Positions 32,506 through 33,169 of a DNA stretch of 33,169 nucleotides are shown here, one piece after another. Made by a program: the position numbers and the translations under genes. The DNA is from Thermincola sp. (lineage in GTDB: Bacteria; Bacillota; Thermincolia; Thermincolales; UBA2595), in the NCBI GenBank assembly GCA_022735835.1, contig DYZU01000026.1, forward strand, positions 1 to 33,169. Direction: 5' to 3'. Within the stretch, counting starts at the first letter, position 1, and the number at the start of each line of letters is the position of its first letter. The notes under the pieces are model-generated. The model had not been told where the DNA came from and ran no database searches. It saw nothing but the letters and a program-made list of their open reading frames with translations.

Positions 32506-33169
32506 CTAGCTCTCGTTCAGCATTTTGTATATCAACTGCTGAGCATATGGGCTGGGATCAAACATAACATACAAGGGGCTGCCGTTTTTCTTTACCACTT
32601 TACCATAGTATTCCACCATATCTTTGTTTCCCGGTTGCTGCTGCCTCATTATAAAGGCTCTCTCATCCTCTAAATTACACCAATCCAAAAGAACCTTTAT
32701 TTTCTGCTTATCCTTCACCTCCACGGTCTCATCCGTACCAACCTTTTTCACAATTATAGCCGACACGTCCTCCGGATTTAGGAACAGCTCTCCCAAATAA
32801 CCGTGTTTCTCCAGAAATGCCTCAAAATTTTTATATTCTGCATAATAGTTCAAATTGTAGAAAGCGTAATTCTTCTCGAAATCCGTCTTCGAAACAAACT
32901 CTACGTTTGCCCGGGAGGAAACCTTGCCTTCCATAACAGCTTCATAGGAGACATTTAAGACATCTCTTCTCAGGGCCGTTAAAGCTTCGTCTATTTCTCC
33001 CCGTTTATATATGCGCACGCTTTTGCCCAAACGATGATTGTTTACATTTATCTGGTCAATTTTGTCCCCATCTGTTTTGAAAAGCGGTGCGTACATACTC
33101 TTCTTTGCTTCCTCGGAGTTGAATATAGGGTATAGGAATTCGCGGTAGCGGGAAATGTCAATACTGTAT
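32506..33169 (-). CDS. Unknown protein, C-terminal part (runs off right edge)
   Basis: The ORF track starts at ATG 33096. The frame stays open to the window end and encodes YSIDISRYREFLYPIFNSEEAKKS upstream, with no obvious ribosome site before the ATG. So this is probably the last 220 or so residues of a longer protein. It is soluble-looking and rich in Lys, Tyr and Glu, with no membrane segment or recognisable catalytic motif. It vaguely recalls C-terminal domains attached to membrane permease-like proteins in Firmicutes (DUF6449-like), a low-confidence impression. Confidence 0.6.
   Translation of the reverse strand, partial: YSIDISRYREFLYPIFNSEEAKKSMYAPLFKTDGDKIDQINVNNHRLGKSVRIYKRGEIDEALTALRRDVLNVSYEAVMEGKVSSRANVEFVSKTDFEKNYAFYNLNYYAEYKNFEAFLEKHGYLGELFLNPEDVSAIIVKKVGTDETVEVKDKQKIKVLLDWCNLEDERAFIMRQQQPGNKDMVEYYGKVVKKNGSPLYVMFDPSPYAQQLIYKMLNES

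Noticed and set aside
1-33169. CRISPR array, IS element, prophage or rRNA
   Set aside because: No regularly spaced repeats, transposase, integrase, phage proteins or rRNA-like sequence were recognised.

Overview
The window comes from a moderately GC-rich, Gram-positive anaerobe with Firmicutes-type gene order. The best guess is Desulfotomaculales/Pelotomaculum-like, meaning a propionate-oxidising syntroph or sulfate reducer. The evidence is the conserved order tRNA-Ser / large SRP RNA / dnaX / ybaB / recR / yaaL / bofA, the T-box riboswitches, bofA as a sporulation gene, the Bacillus-type three-gene succinate dehydrogenase, and a complete methylmalonyl-CoA (MMC) cluster like the mmc cluster known from Pelotomaculum. 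Every convincing gene is on the minus strand, so transcription runs from high to low coordinates.

Right part (33169 to about 24300): a partial unknown protein at the edge, a ketopantoate reductase-like protein, tRNA-Ser(GGA), the 4.5S/scRNA-type SRP RNA, dnaX, ybaB and recR. Then come two tandem T-box leaders, both apparently reading a Phe codon (UUC). They precede aroF (DAHP synthase) and a prephenate dehydratase-ACT-chorismate mutase fusion. yaaL (DUF2508) and bofA follow. The aromatic operon thus splits the usual recR-yaaL-bofA block.

Middle part (24280 to 19650): a sigma-A promoter and an attenuator-like leader precede a P-loop protein that seems to start at ATA. After it come the four genes of a 2-oxoacid:ferredoxin oxidoreductase (alpha, beta, gamma, ferredoxin). 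A P-loop/Asp23-like gene follows, with a sigma-54-type promoter and an intervening terminator in front of it.

Left part (19500 to 373): a long MMC operon with succinyl-CoA synthetase (beta, alpha), split methylmalonyl-CoA mutase, epimerase, carboxyltransferase, biotin carboxylase, biotin carrier, AMP-forming acyl-CoA synthetase, MeaB-type GTPase, a sigma-54 activator, two-subunit class I fumarase and succinate dehydrogenase/fumarate reductase C-A-B. Malic enzyme follows from its own sigma-A promoter. Together these genes interconvert propionate/propionyl-CoA and malate or pyruvate through succinate and fumarate. Near-consensus -24/-12 (sigma-54) promoters lie directly before the succinyl-CoA synthetase and fumarase genes. 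Repeats with a shared AGAAC/GTTCT core lie about 120-175 bp upstream of both start points. This suggests that the activator encoded inside the cluster controls both halves. The activator carries an N-terminal NAD(P)-type Rossmann domain and a PAS domain, so it may read redox or metabolite state.

At the left edge a strong sigma-A promoter starts a structured leader that runs out of the window. It is a candidate riboswitch for an unseen gene. I saw no CRISPR array, transposase, phage gene or rRNA.
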